A stretch of 64,000 bases of DNA from Sulfurovum indicum (GCF_014931715.1 NZ_CP063164.1:992001-1056000); one strand, 5' to 3'; counted from the stretch's first letter, positions 43,513-52,734 are shown. Numbers and translations: made by a program. Notes: generated by a model not told the origin, from the letters alone.

Positions 43513-45275
43513 TTCTGCTCCTTCACAAGGTTATACAGCTTTTCTTTGAGAAGGTCTGTAAAAAAGGCAAAACCGTCAGCCTGAAGAATACGGTGATGGA
43601 TGTCGATATCATGCTTTTTCAAAATATCCGAGAACTCTCCTGTAACGTTGTTCTCTATGACAATATTGGTTTTTGTCTCTTTCAGCATCTCCAGGTGCCG
43701 GGGATCGAGTGGGTGTACCCAGACAAAATGTACCTGGAAGAGGCGCGGATCGGCCAGTTCCCTGAGTACTTCGGTTATCACACCTTTGGTAGAACCCCAT
43801 CCAATCACTGCAATGCTTCCTTCTCCCATGACTTTGGGAGAGTGTGCTTCCAAGATGGCTAAAGAGATCTTTTTTTTCCGTTTTTTCACCATCTTGTCAC
43901 GCATATGGGAGCTTTCTGTGATCTGACCGCGTTCATCATGTTCATCACTGGTTGAAACGACCAGTCCCTCTCCCAAACCGGGAACTCCGCGGGGAGTAAT
44001 GCCGTTCTCTGTGAATTTGTAGCGCTCATATAGTGCATCGGTGGGCAGAATGTAACGCCGCTGTACATAGGCGGAAAAATCAACCCTTTTGAGCATACCT
44101 ATGGAGTCAGCCAGATACTGGTCTGAAAGAGTGATAACCGGCATCTGGTACCTGTCTGCCAGTTCAAAAGCCAGATAGCCGAAGTCAATGCACTCCTGCA
44201 GATCTCCGGGTGCCAGGACGATACGTCCGAAATACCCATGTCCGCTGTAGATGGCAAGGTTAAGGTCACCCTGTTCACTTCGTGTGGGCAGACCTGTAGC
44301 AGGGCCGGGACGCTGTGCAAGATAGATCACGGCGGGGGTCTCGCTCATACCTGAAAGACTGACTGCTTCACTCATCAGTGCAAATCCGCCTCCGGAGGTG
44401 GAGGTCATCGCACGTGCTCCGCCGAACCATCCGCCCAGTACCATGTTCAGTGATGCGATCTCATCTTCACTCTGTTCCACCAGCAGGGTAAAATGTTCGG
44501 ACATAGAAGCCATAAAGTTCAGCACTCCTGTAGAAGGGGACATGGGATAGGCTGTTATCATATTGCATCCTCCGGCCAGAAAACCGAATCCGGATGCGGA
44601 AGAGCCGTCCATCAAGTGCATGCTGTTGGTCTTTTGCTGGAGCTGTCCGGGAAGTTTCGGAAACGGAAGATCTTTCAGACTTTGGCCGTACACTACTCCT
44701 TGATGCATTGCTGCTTTATTCTTGTGTATCTCCTCTTCATCAAACAAAGCCTCCATGCTTTCAGTCAGTACAGCCTCATCCAGACCGAAAATACCGAATA
44801 TGACACCGGTGACATAACTGTTTGCATAATGTCTGCCTCCAAGTTCTTTGAGGGCCCGTGACACAGGTATCTTCGTAATCTCTATCTCTTCATGTGTTAT
44901 ATTTTCATCGGCGAGGACAATGGTGTGGTCTGTAAGGCGTTCGTGCGCATGGGAGAGGGCATCTGTATCCAGTGCTATGAAGATATCGGTATACCAGCAG
45001 GGTGCATTTACGGGAGCGTCAGCAATACGTAGCAGTGTGGTGTTCGATCCGCCGCGTACTCTGGACATATACTCCTTCGTGGAGAAGACAAAATATCCGC
45101 TTCTTTTGAATGCACCGGTCAAGATCTTTTCCAGTGTCATTATCCCCGTACCCGCAGCCCCTCCGATAAGAATGGAGATGCTGTCTCTACCGGGGAGCTC
45201 TTCCTCTCTCTTTTCAGGCAGTGATACGGCCTGATCGGATATCGTTGCCTCAAATGGCACTTTCGTTTCATTCAT
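43509..45275 (-). CDS. 2-oxoacid:ferredoxin oxidoreductase, fused gamma-alpha subunit
   Basis: A 588-residue protein. The gamma domain is at about 30-190 (GGAAGTGIMTLEKILTGAFK) and the alpha pyrimidine-binding domain starts near 210 (FLAGGCNMITAYPMSPSTGV). The fused gamma-alpha plus separate beta arrangement is the two-subunit type (as in Halobacterium and Mycobacterium KorAB), not the four-subunit enzyme usual for the reverse TCA cycle. The substrate is probably 2-oxoglutarate but unproven. It overlaps the cytochrome b5-like gene by 4 bp. Confidence 0.9.
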   Translation of the reverse strand: MNETKVPFEATISDQAVSLPEKREEELPGRDSISILIGGAAGTGIMTLEKILTGAFKRSGYFVFSTKEYMSRVRGGSNTTLLRIADAPVNAPCWYTDIFIALDTDALSHAHERLTDHTIVLADENITHEEIEITKIPVSRALKELGGRHYANSYVTGVIFGIFGLDEAVLTESMEALFDEEEIHKNKAAMHQGVVYGQSLKDLPFPKLPGQLQQKTNSMHLMDGSSASGFGFLAGGCNMITAYPMSPSTGVLNFMASMSEHFTLLVEQSEDEIASLNMVLGGWFGGARAMTSTSGGGFALMSEAVSLSGMSETPAVIYLAQRPGPATGLPTRSEQGDLNLAIYSGHGYFGRIVLAPGDLQECIDFGYLAFELADRYQMPVITLSDQYLADSIGMLKRVDFSAYVQRRYILPTDALYERYKFTENGITPRGVPGLGEGLVVSTSDEHDERGQITESSHMRDKMVKKRKKKISLAILEAHSPKVMGEGSIAVIGWGSTKGVITEVLRELADPRLFQVHFVWVHPLDPRHLEMLKETKTNIVIENNVTGEFSDILKKHDIDIHHRILQADGFAFFTDLLKEKLYNLVKEQK

Positions 45276-45952
45276 TTTGACCTCTTTGCAGGCCAGGTCA
45301 GTTTGGCGCCATAGTATGCTGTAACTGTAACTGTAGCAGTTGTAATAAGTACGATGGCATGGTAAATGATACCCGGCAGATTGGGTGTATAGACGATATT
45401 GGGATCATCAAGGTAGAGGATAACCGCAGCTGTTCCGAGCAGAAGTGTAATGATAGAGAGTACCAGCTTTACAATAAAGATATATGTCATGGCAAGGCTG
45501 TAGTTTATCCACCAGCTTAAAATACCGGGGACCATGGCCAGAGCTCCTGTGACTGTAGCTGCAAAGAAAGTATAGAAAACAGCTGAGGCATAAGAGTCAG
45601 CCGGGGAGAAGAGAAATATCAGATCCAGTCCGCCTGCAAAAATATGCAGTGCAATAGGAAAGTGAACGAAGATAGGATGGGGATGATATTTTCTATACCA
45701 CTCAATCCAGTATGTTTTTCCGGTATCACTCCCTGTCAGTCTGTCGACGATTGTAAAGCCGGAAAAAACTTCATCTGAATGGGGTGCCTTCTCTATGGAT
45801 GCCGTAAGGTCTGCCCCTGCTGTATGTATTTTTTTGTGAATACCGCCTTTCCATAAAGGACTCTCTGTGACATCATACACGTTTCCTTTATAGGCTATAT
45901 AAGCTTTGCGTCCGTTCTTTCCGTTATATTGCTTCAGCTCTTTTAGGGTCAT
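45272..45952 (-). CDS. Cytochrome b5-like plus DUF2231 membrane protein
   Basis: A 226-residue protein. Residues 1-75 resemble a small cytochrome b5-type heme/steroid-binding domain (TLKELKQYNGKNGRKAYIAY; GIHKKIHTAGADLTASIEKAPH). Residues 90-220 are a DUF2231-type four-helix membrane domain (HPHPIFVHFPIALHIFAGGL) with several His that might hold heme. It is the first gene of a three-gene unit with the oxidoreductase, each overlapping by 4 bp. A role linking that enzyme to the membrane quinone pool is inferred. Confidence 0.75.
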   Translation of the reverse strand: MTLKELKQYNGKNGRKAYIAYKGNVYDVTESPLWKGGIHKKIHTAGADLTASIEKAPHSDEVFSGFTIVDRLTGSDTGKTYWIEWYRKYHPHPIFVHFPIALHIFAGGLDLIFLFSPADSYASAVFYTFFAATVTGALAMVPGILSWWINYSLAMTYIFIVKLVLSIITLLLGTAAVILYLDDPNIVYTPNLPGIIYHAIVLITTATVTVTAYYGAKLTWPAKRSK

Positions 45953-46064
45953 CTATATCCTCCTTCAGAGGGGTGTTATCGGTTTGTGGTACCTGACTGC
46001 TTCTATTTTTTCAGCTCTCTGCAGTATGGGTTTCCTGCCTCTCTTGTTTGGAGCAGCTGCGTTT

Positions 46065-46742
46065 TCAGGTGTTGGTATGCTCCATTTTGTCTATAGTATC
46101 TATATAGTCACATACTTCACTGTTGTCGTTGCAGGGGTCTAAAAATCCATGGCGTGTCTCAGAGAATGCTTCGAGGTTCTGTGAAACAAAATCCCAATTG
46201 ATCAGGTTCCACCATTTTTCAAGGTAGTCTGCTCTTGCATTTCTACAGTCAATGTAATAGGCATGTTCCCATACATCACAGGTTAGCAAAGGGGTGTGTT
46301 TTGTCAACAGGGGATTGTCGGCATTGGATAATGGTTCGATCACCAGTGATTCGGAACTGTCTATGCTCAACCATACCCATCCGGAACCAAAGAGTCCTGC
46401 GGCCGTCTCCAGAAATCTCTTTTTAAATTCCTCAAGAGAACCGAAGTTCCTTTCGAAGTGATCCAGCAGTTTTTTTGAAGGTGTGGTGCTTCTGCCCGTC
46501 ATTCCGTTAAAATAGAAGTCATGGTTATAGACCTGTGCCGCATTGTTGAAAATACCGCCTTCGGCTTGTTGAATGATATCTTCAAGTTTCATATCTTCAT
46601 ATTTGGTACCTTTTATAAGTCTGTTCAGGTTGTTGATATACCCTGCATGGTGCTTGCCATAGTGATATTGGATTGTTTCTTTGGAGATATGAGGTTCCAG
46701 TGCATCCATATCAAAAGGCAGATCCATTAATAGATGTGTCAT
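46065..46742 (-). CDS. Superoxide dismutase (Fe/Mn family), copy 2
   Basis: A 225-residue paralogue of the protein at 17917. MTHLLMDLPFDMDALEPHIS, QYHYGKHHAGY, VYNHDFYFNGM and CDVWEHAYYIDCRNARADYL match it closely, including the unusual NHDFYF. The C-terminus differs (CNDNSEVCDYIDTIDKMEHT). GGATC precedes the ATG. Its upstream region has the palindrome TACACGTGTA (near 46802), absent from copy 1, which hints at separate control. Confidence 0.92.
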   Translation of the reverse strand: MTHLLMDLPFDMDALEPHISKETIQYHYGKHHAGYINNLNRLIKGTKYEDMKLEDIIQQAEGGIFNNAAQVYNHDFYFNGMTGRSTTPSKKLLDHFERNFGSLEEFKKRFLETAAGLFGSGWVWLSIDSSESLVIEPLSNADNPLLTKHTPLLTCDVWEHAYYIDCRNARADYLEKWWNLINWDFVSQNLEAFSETRHGFLDPCNDNSEVCDYIDTIDKMEHTNT

Positions 46743-46890
46743 TGTTGATCCTTTTTTGTTTAAATAGTCTTATAGTTATAGTAGATAGAATGTGTGTAAT
46801 ACACGTGTAGTTTTTTGTAGCAAGTAATAAAGATGATATGAATGGTTTTTTTAAGTTGTGTTATATAAAGTTGATGTAGTGGGATTGTTT

Positions 46891-46967
<77 letters not shown>

Positions 46968-47003
46968 ACAATTAAAAAGAAGTGTTTGGACACAATATCC
47001 AAG

Positions 47004-47078
47004 TGGATGGGGTAGAGGGATTCGAACCCCCGAATATCGGTACCAAAAACCGAGGCCTTACCGCTTGGCGATACCCCA
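47004..47078 (-). tRNA. tRNA-Gln (TTG)
   Basis: A 75-nt tRNA with encoded CCA. Acceptor TGGGGTA pairs with TACCCCA, and the anticodon stem TCGGT/ACCGA encloses TTTTGGT with TTG at 47044-47046. Confidence 0.96.
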
Positions 47079-47110
47079 ATCGTTAAGCATCAACTGCTTA
47101 TGTGGACGGC

Positions 47111-47139
47111 ATTATAGCACCAAATGACTTGCTTGTCAA
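47111..47139 (-). promoter_or_regulatory. Promoter of the tRNA-Gln/tRNA-fMet pair
   Basis: On the minus strand TTGACA (47139-47134), 17 bp, TATAAT (47116-47111) is a perfect consensus, 33 bp upstream of tRNA-Gln; both tRNAs are probably one transcript. Confidence 0.85.
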
Positions 47140-47192
47140 GAGGTTTTGGAAAAAAATTTAAAAATTTTGTTTGGCGTGAAAAATTATTTGTG

Positions 47193-47198
47193 TATAAT
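47193..47198 (+). promoter_or_regulatory. -10 box of the WYL regulator
   Basis: TATAAT ends 6 bp before the ATG at 47205, so the transcript would be leaderless. Confidence 0.6.
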
Positions 47199-47204
47199 CA
47201 CTTT

Positions 47205-48107
47205 ATGAGCCATAAAAAACACCCACAACCTGTTGAACGAATAGTGAATATTTTGAAGCGTCTGTATGCATTTGAGAGGCTTCGTGCCAGTCGTATTGCC
47301 ATGGAGTATGGCGTAAGTACAAAAACCATTTCAAGAGATATGAAAAAGATAGGCAAGATCATTCCTCTTATTTCAAAAAGAGGCATTTACCGTATCGATA
47401 CATCAAAGATGGCACATCTTAACAGCCTGCCGTCAGCAATGCTGCACTCTTTTGCTTCTAATGCCGGACTGAGTATAGACTGCCTGCAGGGTTCGGAGGA
47501 GAGTATCCCTGTGATCTCATTTGCCATTGCCTATGACGGTATTCCAAAAGAGATCGCAGAAGAGATCATAGAGAGTATAGAAAAGGGGTGTAAATGCCGA
47601 TTTGTATATACCAACAACCAGGGTATTTCAAGTATCAAAACCGTTTCACCCGTCAAGCTCTACACAGCCAAAGGCAAATGGTATCTGCTTGCCAAAGATG
47701 ATGTCAGGAGTGAAGTGAGGCCTTTTGACTTTCTCAAGATCAGAGAGTTCGAGCTTCTTTCCGGTGTACCGCACGACCTGACACAGGCTGAGATAGAGGA
47801 AGCCAACAACAGAGCCTCCGTCTGGACGAGTTCGGGTCAAAAACCTTTTGAGGTGCGTCTGCATGTCTCAGCCTATGCCAAACGCTACCTGCTTGAGGTT
47901 CCTCTGCACAAAAGCCAGACTTTGGAGTCTCCGCACACGGACGGCACTGCCACCTTTACATACCAAATAACACACAACATGGAACTACTCCCAGAGATCA
48001 AGAACTGGATACCTCACATCCAGGTCATAGAACCAAAAGAGCTTAGGGCTGCTTTGAGGGAAGATGTGGAGAACTTTTTACGGCAAATGGATGAAATGGA
48101 CATATAG
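47205..48107 (+). CDS. WYL-domain transcription regulator
   Basis: The protein has 300 residues from ATG 47205 (MSHKKHPQPVERIVNILKRL), the start chosen because it directly precedes the helix-turn-helix and follows a TATAAT. The DeoR-like HTH is at about 8-55 (YGVSTKTISRDMKK). The WYL domain (about 125-200, VSPVKLYTAKGKWYLLAKDD) and a C-terminal WCX-like part follow. WYL proteins often control defence loci and sense nucleic-acid or nucleotide ligands. It lies immediately upstream of the tracrRNA/cas9 region, so control of that locus is plausible but unproven. Confidence 0.85.
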   Translation: MSHKKHPQPVERIVNILKRLYAFERLRASRIAMEYGVSTKTISRDMKKIGKIIPLISKRGIYRIDTSKMAHLNSLPSAMLHSFASNAGLSIDCLQGSEESIPVISFAIAYDGIPKEIAEEIIESIEKGCKCRFVYTNNQGISSIKTVSPVKLYTAKGKWYLLAKDDVRSEVRPFDFLKIREFELLSGVPHDLTQAEIEEANNRASVWTSSGQKPFEVRLHVSAYAKRYLLEVPLHKSQTLESPHTDGTATFTYQITHNMELLPEIKNWIPHIQVIEPKELRAALREDVENFLRQMDEMDI

Positions 48108-48189
48108 GTGTCCGTAGGGTTGTGGTATTATATCAAAATGTCATATCTAGATTAAGATTGCTAAATTTTTGAAGGAAATTGGAGATAAA

Positions 48190-48295
48190 GAGGTGAAGTT
48201 TTTGAGGATGACAACTTAATGTCAGTTCAACCTTGCTCGGAACTTCAAAACCGATTATTATAGCACTTTCGTGTCCCCACACAAATAAGCTATGA
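48190..48295 (-). ncRNA. tracrRNA of the type II-C CRISPR system
   Basis: Read on the minus strand from about 48295, the sequence contains an anti-repeat (48257-48295). Two blocks are identical to the plus-strand CRISPR repeat, TATTTGTGTGGGGA (14 nt) and GTGCTATAA (9 nt), separated by a bulge, so it can pair with the crRNA repeat read from the minus strand. Downstream are short stems TCGG/CCGA (48237-48254) and TGACA/TGTCA (48209-48224). A minus-strand TATTAT lies just upstream of the proposed 5' end. The 3' end is uncertain because no clear U-tract is seen. Confidence 0.8.
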
Positions 48296-48297
48296 GG

Positions 48298-48303
48298 TAT
48301 AAT
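48298..48303 (+). promoter_or_regulatory. -10 box for cas9, overlapping the tracrRNA promoter
   Basis: TATAAT on the plus strand, 28 bp before the cas9 ATG and after the tracrRNA 5' end. The two divergent promoters share the same AT-rich 15 bp, so their use may be mutually exclusive. Confidence 0.55.
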
Positions 48304-48331
48304 AAACAAAAATTCTTTAAAGGGAGATAAA

Positions 48332-51300
48332 ATGGGGAAGATGTATCAGAGGATTTTAGGACTTGATATAGGGATAGCATCGATTGGATGGGCGGTAATA
48401 GATTATTCAAAAGAAGATGCTACACAAAACAAGATAATAAAAAGTGGTGTACGTATATTTACACAAGCTGAACATCCTAAAGATGGAAGTTCTTTGGCAC
48501 TTCCAAGACGATTGGCACGAGGAGCAAGACGTACACTCAAAAGAAAACGTCAAAGAATGAAAGCTATTAAAAGACTTTTTATAGAGTATTTTTCTTTGAC
48601 AGAAGGTGACCTTTTTGTAGGGAAAACCGATAAGACAATCTACAGTAAAAAAGGTCGTGTGGATGTATGGCAGCTTAGAGCTGAAGCTGTTAGCAGGGTA
48701 TTGAACAATGAAGAGTTTGCAAGGGTATTAACCCATATTGCAAAACGAAGAGGCTATAAGTCAAATAGAAAAGTAGAAGAGAAGAGTGACAGTGAAGGCA
48801 AAAAGGTTTTGGGTGCGATTGAGCATAATGTAACACTGTTAAAAGAGTATGAAACCATTGGGCAGGCTATTTATGAGACAACCAAAGATACAGGTATAAG
48901 AAGAAATAAAGAAAAGGACTATTCGCATAGTGTATCAAGAGAGATGCTTTTGGATGAAGTAGAAGTGATTTTCAAAAAACAGAGTTCTTTTGGTAACACA
49001 TTAGCGACAGATGTAATAAAAGAAAAATATGTTGAGATAGCTTTTTCACAAAAAGACTTTGCTTCTGTGGACAAAATGGTGGGAAAATGTACATTTGAAA
49101 AAGATGAACTGAGGGCTGCCAAAAGAACCTATAGTGCAGAAGAGTTTGTAACACTTACTAAACTTATTAATACAAAAATAGAACTGGAAGACGGCTCTTA
49201 TCGGAGATTAACCAAAGAAGAGTTAGAAAAGATTATTCTTCTATGCAGACAGAGTGAAAAGCCAAGCTATATTAAGATACGAGAGACTATTGGGCTTGAA
49301 CCCACTTCAAAATTTAAAAATATAGATGAATATGAAATAGATAAAAAGACAGGTGAAGTACTAAAAAAGAAGCCTGTAAAGTTTGTGAGCGCATTTAAAG
49401 GTTTTCATACACTTAGAAAAGTGGTAGAAAAAACACTTTCTAAAACACATTGGCATAATATTTCACAAGATACAAAACTTTTGGATGAAATAGCAACAGT
49501 TTTTTCTATCCACAAAAGTGATGAGAAGATACAAGAAGCATTGAGTGATTTAGAATTTTCTATGCTTAACGAAAATGAAACAGAACTTTTAAAAGAGGCT
49601 CTTATCGCATCGATCAATTTCGATCAGTTTATCTATCTTAGTTTAAAAGCATTAGATAAGTTACTGCCACATATGCGAGATGGTAAACGCTATGATGAAG
49701 CAGTAACAGCAGTAGGGTATGAAAAATCATCAGGAACTAAAGCAAAATTTTTACGTGCATTAAACAATGATGAACAGAAAGAACTTACAAACCCTGTTGT
49801 AAAAAGAGCTATTGCACAAACAAGAAAAGTGATTAATGCACTCATTCGTGAGTATGGACAGTTTGACAGTGTACATATTGAGCTCACAAGAGAGATAAAA
49901 AAGAGCCATAAAGATAGAAAAAAAATAGAAGATGGGCAAAAAGAGTATCAAAAATTTAAAGAAGCAGTTGTCGCAGACTTTATAGAGAAATTTGGAAGGG
50001 AACCAAAAGGCAACGAATTACTTAAATTCAGGCTTTGGAAAGAGCAGGATGGGTACTGTGCCTATAGTGGTTTTATGGGAGAAAAAGGCTATATCAAGCC
50101 TGAAAAACTTATATCAGATGTAAAATATGCTGAGATAGATCATATTTTACCTTATAGCCGAAGTCTTGATGATGGGCTTAACAATAAAGTCTTATGTCTT
50201 GCCAAAGAGAATCAAAACAAGAAAAATCGAACACCTTTTGAATATTTTAATGAGATAAATAGAGATTGGTATAGTTATGAAATTTTCGTGAACAATATGT
50301 TGAAAAATCTTAATAGAGCAAAACGTCAAAGATTGTTAAAAAAGAATTTTGATGAAAACTCCGAAAAAGAGTTTAGAGAACGTAATATACGCGATACAGC
50401 CTATATGGCTCGATATATCAAAAACTTTATAGAAAACAATCTCGAACTGAGAGGTGAAGGTAAAAATAATGTTGTAACCATAAATGGAACATTGACCAAT
50501 ATGCTTAGGCATAATTGGGGAGTAGGCAACAAGAGTAGAGAGACACACCTGCATCATGCTGTTGATGCGATTATTATCGCATTTGCAACACAGAGTGAGA
50601 TACAGAGGCTCTCTACACTCTCTGCAAAAAGAGATGGGTTTGCTTATGAAAAAAGTAAAGAGAAATCAAAAAAATTTAAATTTATTCCACCTATGGAAAA
50701 CTTTAGAGATGAAGTACAGAAGAGTATAGATGAGATATTTGTTTCTAATTCTCCTAGACGTAAGGTAACAGGTGCAGCTCATGAAGCAACAATCTATAGC
50801 CCTAAGACATTTATTGCCAATAAAAAATCAGATAAGCCATCCATCTTAGCTGGTAGCAGTAGGCAGAAAACGGTTGTACTCAATGGTGGAAAAAGTCTTG
50901 CCAAAAATGATACGATGCCAAGAGTAGATATTTTTCAACACAAAAAAAATGGTAAGTATTATGTAGTACCTCTGTATGTTTCAGACTTTGTTAAAAAAGA
51001 GTTGCCAAACAAAGCGATTGTACAAGGGAAAAACAAAGATGGTACTCCCAAAGAGTGGCTGGAAATGGATGAAAATTACCAATTTAAATTTTCTTTATTT
51101 AAAGATGAACTTGTAGAAATACAGACAAAAAAAACTGCGAGTAAAGAGGCAAAAAATATTGTAGGATATTTTGTATCTGCACATAGTGGTACTGGGGCTA
51201 TTTTATTAAAAAGTCATGATAACTCTGAACTTAATGGTTTCAAAAGAAATTCATCTAATAGTTGTGAAATAAGCTTAGGCATACAAAATGTTGAATATGT

Positions 51301-51385
51301 AAAAAAATATCAAGTTGATGCATTGGGAAACAGGCGAGAAGTCAAACAAGAACAACGTATTATGACTACAAAAAAGAAAAGATAA
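48332..51385 (+). CDS. cas9: Cas9 endonuclease, type II-C
   Basis: 1017 residues, the short form typical of II-C. RuvC-I RILGLDIGIASIGWAV gives Asp12; the Arg-rich bridge helix is ARGARRTLKRKRQRMKAIKR (about 62-82). RuvC-II IELTREI gives Glu517. The HNH core is EIDHILPYSRSLDDGLNNKV with catalytic His604 and Asn near 617; RuvC-III LHHAVDAIII gives His742 and Asp745. All nuclease residues are intact, so both strands of target DNA should be cut. AAAGGGAG precedes the ATG. cas1 starts 4 bp after the stop. The PAM cannot be read from this window. Confidence 0.97.
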   Translation: MGKMYQRILGLDIGIASIGWAVIDYSKEDATQNKIIKSGVRIFTQAEHPKDGSSLALPRRLARGARRTLKRKRQRMKAIKRLFIEYFSLTEGDLFVGKTDKTIYSKKGRVDVWQLRAEAVSRVLNNEEFARVLTHIAKRRGYKSNRKVEEKSDSEGKKVLGAIEHNVTLLKEYETIGQAIYETTKDTGIRRNKEKDYSHSVSREMLLDEVEVIFKKQSSFGNTLATDVIKEKYVEIAFSQKDFASVDKMVGKCTFEKDELRAAKRTYSAEEFVTLTKLINTKIELEDGSYRRLTKEELEKIILLCRQSEKPSYIKIRETIGLEPTSKFKNIDEYEIDKKTGEVLKKKPVKFVSAFKGFHTLRKVVEKTLSKTHWHNISQDTKLLDEIATVFSIHKSDEKIQEALSDLEFSMLNENETELLKEALIASINFDQFIYLSLKALDKLLPHMRDGKRYDEAVTAVGYEKSSGTKAKFLRALNNDEQKELTNPVVKRAIAQTRKVINALIREYGQFDSVHIELTREIKKSHKDRKKIEDGQKEYQKFKEAVVADFIEKFGREPKGNELLKFRLWKEQDGYCAYSGFMGEKGYIKPEKLISDVKYAEIDHILPYSRSLDDGLNNKVLCLAKENQNKKNRTPFEYFNEINRDWYSYEIFVNNMLKNLNRAKRQRLLKKNFDENSEKEFRERNIRDTAYMARYIKNFIENNLELRGEGKNNVVTINGTLTNMLRHNWGVGNKSRETHLHHAVDAIIIAFATQSEIQRLSTLSAKRDGFAYEKSKEKSKKFKFIPPMENFRDEVQKSIDEIFVSNSPRRKVTGAAHEATIYSPKTFIANKKSDKPSILAGSSRQKTVVLNGGKSLAKNDTMPRVDIFQHKKNGKYYVVPLYVSDFVKKELPNKAIVQGKNKDGTPKEWLEMDENYQFKFSLFKDELVEIQTKKTASKEAKNIVGYFVSAHSGTGAILLKSHDNSELNGFKRNSSNSCEISLGIQNVEYVKKYQVDALGNRREVKQEQRIMTTKKKR

Positions 51386-51389
51386 CACT

Positions 51390-52298
51390 ATGGGGTGGAG
51401 AACACTTATTATAACCAAGCCAGCTAAAATCTCCATTGCTAACGATCAGTTAAAGTATGCACCCAAAGATGGGGAAGTGATAACTGTCCCGATAGATGAT
51501 ATATCTGTCATCATTGTAGAGGTGCATCAAGTGACGATTACCTCAGCACTGATGTCACGGCTTACAGAGTCAAATATAGTACTGTTTACTTGCGATAAAA
51601 CCCATACACCAAATGGTGTGTTCATCCCCTTTCACCAACATAGTCGCTATACACAAGTAGCACATAATCAAATAGCATGGAGTGAACCTCTCAAAAAACG
51701 TCTTTGGCAAAAGATAGTCTCTCAAAAAATACGCAACCAAGCCAAAACTTTAGAATACATGGGAAAAACAAAAGTAAAACAGTTAGAATCTTATGCAAAA
51801 TCGGTCAAATCAGCAGATAGCACTAATGTAGAGAGTGCAGCTGCCAGACTTTATTTTGTTGAGCTTTTTGGAAAGTTTAATCGTAAAAATGAGAATGACT
51901 GGAGAAACAGTGCTCTTAACTATGGATATGCGCTTATAAGAGGAGCAATCTCACGAAGTTTGGCTAGTCATGGGTTTTTACCGGCTTTTGGATTGTTTCA
52001 TCATAGTACACTCAATGCCTTTAATCTTTCAGATGACATCATAGAACCCTACAGGGCTTTTGTAGATGTGGTAGTGGCTGAGCAGTATGAAAACTTTATA
52101 GAGTTACCAGATACACGATTTTTACCAGAGCATAAAGTAGAGCTATATCAGCTGTTTACGATGAATACCGTTATAGATGGTGTAGCTACAACATTGTTAA
52201 ATAGTGTAGAAGTATGTGTAACTTCGTTGATGAACGTAACGTTAGAAAAAGATGTACAACTTCTAAAACTTCCTGTCTTGGTTAATAATGATGGATAG
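51390..52298 (+). CDS. cas1: CRISPR integrase Cas1
   Basis: 302 residues. The Cas1 fold is recognised by the beta N-terminus (LIITKPAKISIANDQLKYAP) and the metal-binding residues: Glu in NVESAAARLYFVELFG, His in FGLFHHSTLNAFNLSDD, and the acidic EPYRAFVD. Cas1 with Cas2 inserts new spacers. It overlaps cas2 by 11 bp. There is no csn2 or cas4, as defines subtype II-C. Confidence 0.96.
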   Translation: MGWRTLIITKPAKISIANDQLKYAPKDGEVITVPIDDISVIIVEVHQVTITSALMSRLTESNIVLFTCDKTHTPNGVFIPFHQHSRYTQVAHNQIAWSEPLKKRLWQKIVSQKIRNQAKTLEYMGKTKVKQLESYAKSVKSADSTNVESAAARLYFVELFGKFNRKNENDWRNSALNYGYALIRGAISRSLASHGFLPAFGLFHHSTLNAFNLSDDIIEPYRAFVDVVVAEQYENFIELPDTRFLPEHKVELYQLFTMNTVIDGVATTLLNSVEVCVTSLMNVTLEKDVQLLKLPVLVNNDG

Positions 52299-52623
52299 TT
52301 ATGAGAGTAGATTTATGAGACTATTTGTATTCTTTGATTTACCCACGGGAACAAAGAAGGAACGTTCTCATGCAACAAGGTTTAGAAATATGCTTATAAA
52401 AAATGGCTTTACAATGTTACAGTTTTCTGTTTATGTGCGTGTATGTAAAGGGCAAGACATGGTGAGTAAGTATTTGGATATCACCATGAAGCATCTACCA
52501 CCCAAAGGTCACATAAGAGCAATGCAGGTTACTGATAAGCAGTATGAACGTATGCATATCCTTATAGGTGAGGAAACTGTAGAAGAAAAAAATGTAGGAG
52601 TACAACAACTTTTACTTTTTTGA
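52288..52623 (+). CDS. cas2: CRISPR adaptation protein Cas2
   Basis: 111 residues; the ferredoxin-like fold starts RLFVFFDLPTGTKKERSHAT with the conserved Asp, and LIKNGFTMLQFSVYVRVC is typical of type II Cas2. The ATG at 52288 overlaps cas1; the Met at 52315 directly before RLFVFFDLP is an alternative start and would match the usual family length. Confidence 0.95.
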   Translation: MMDSYESRFMRLFVFFDLPTGTKKERSHATRFRNMLIKNGFTMLQFSVYVRVCKGQDMVSKYLDITMKHLPPKGHIRAMQVTDKQYERMHILIGEETVEEKNVGVQQLLLF

Positions 52624-52718
52624 TGCAAAAAATACTAAAAAAATGAGAAAACTTAAACGATTTTGGTAAAAAAGATGATTTTTTTATTGAAATAAAATGT
52701 GTAAATCAAGTCTACGAG

Positions 52719-52734
52719 GGGGCTTGAAAGCCCC
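52719..52734. terminator. Hairpin abutting the cas-side end of the CRISPR array
   Basis: GGGGCT-TGAA-AGCCCC is a perfect 6-bp stem 2 bp from repeat 1. It lies where leftward array transcripts leave the array and could end them, although no U-run follows. Confidence 0.5.

Noticed and set aside
47108-47121. Possible second anti-repeat near the tRNA pair (ATTATAGCACC)
   Set aside because: It is the -10 region of the perfect tRNA promoter on the minus strand, and the match stops after 10 bases.
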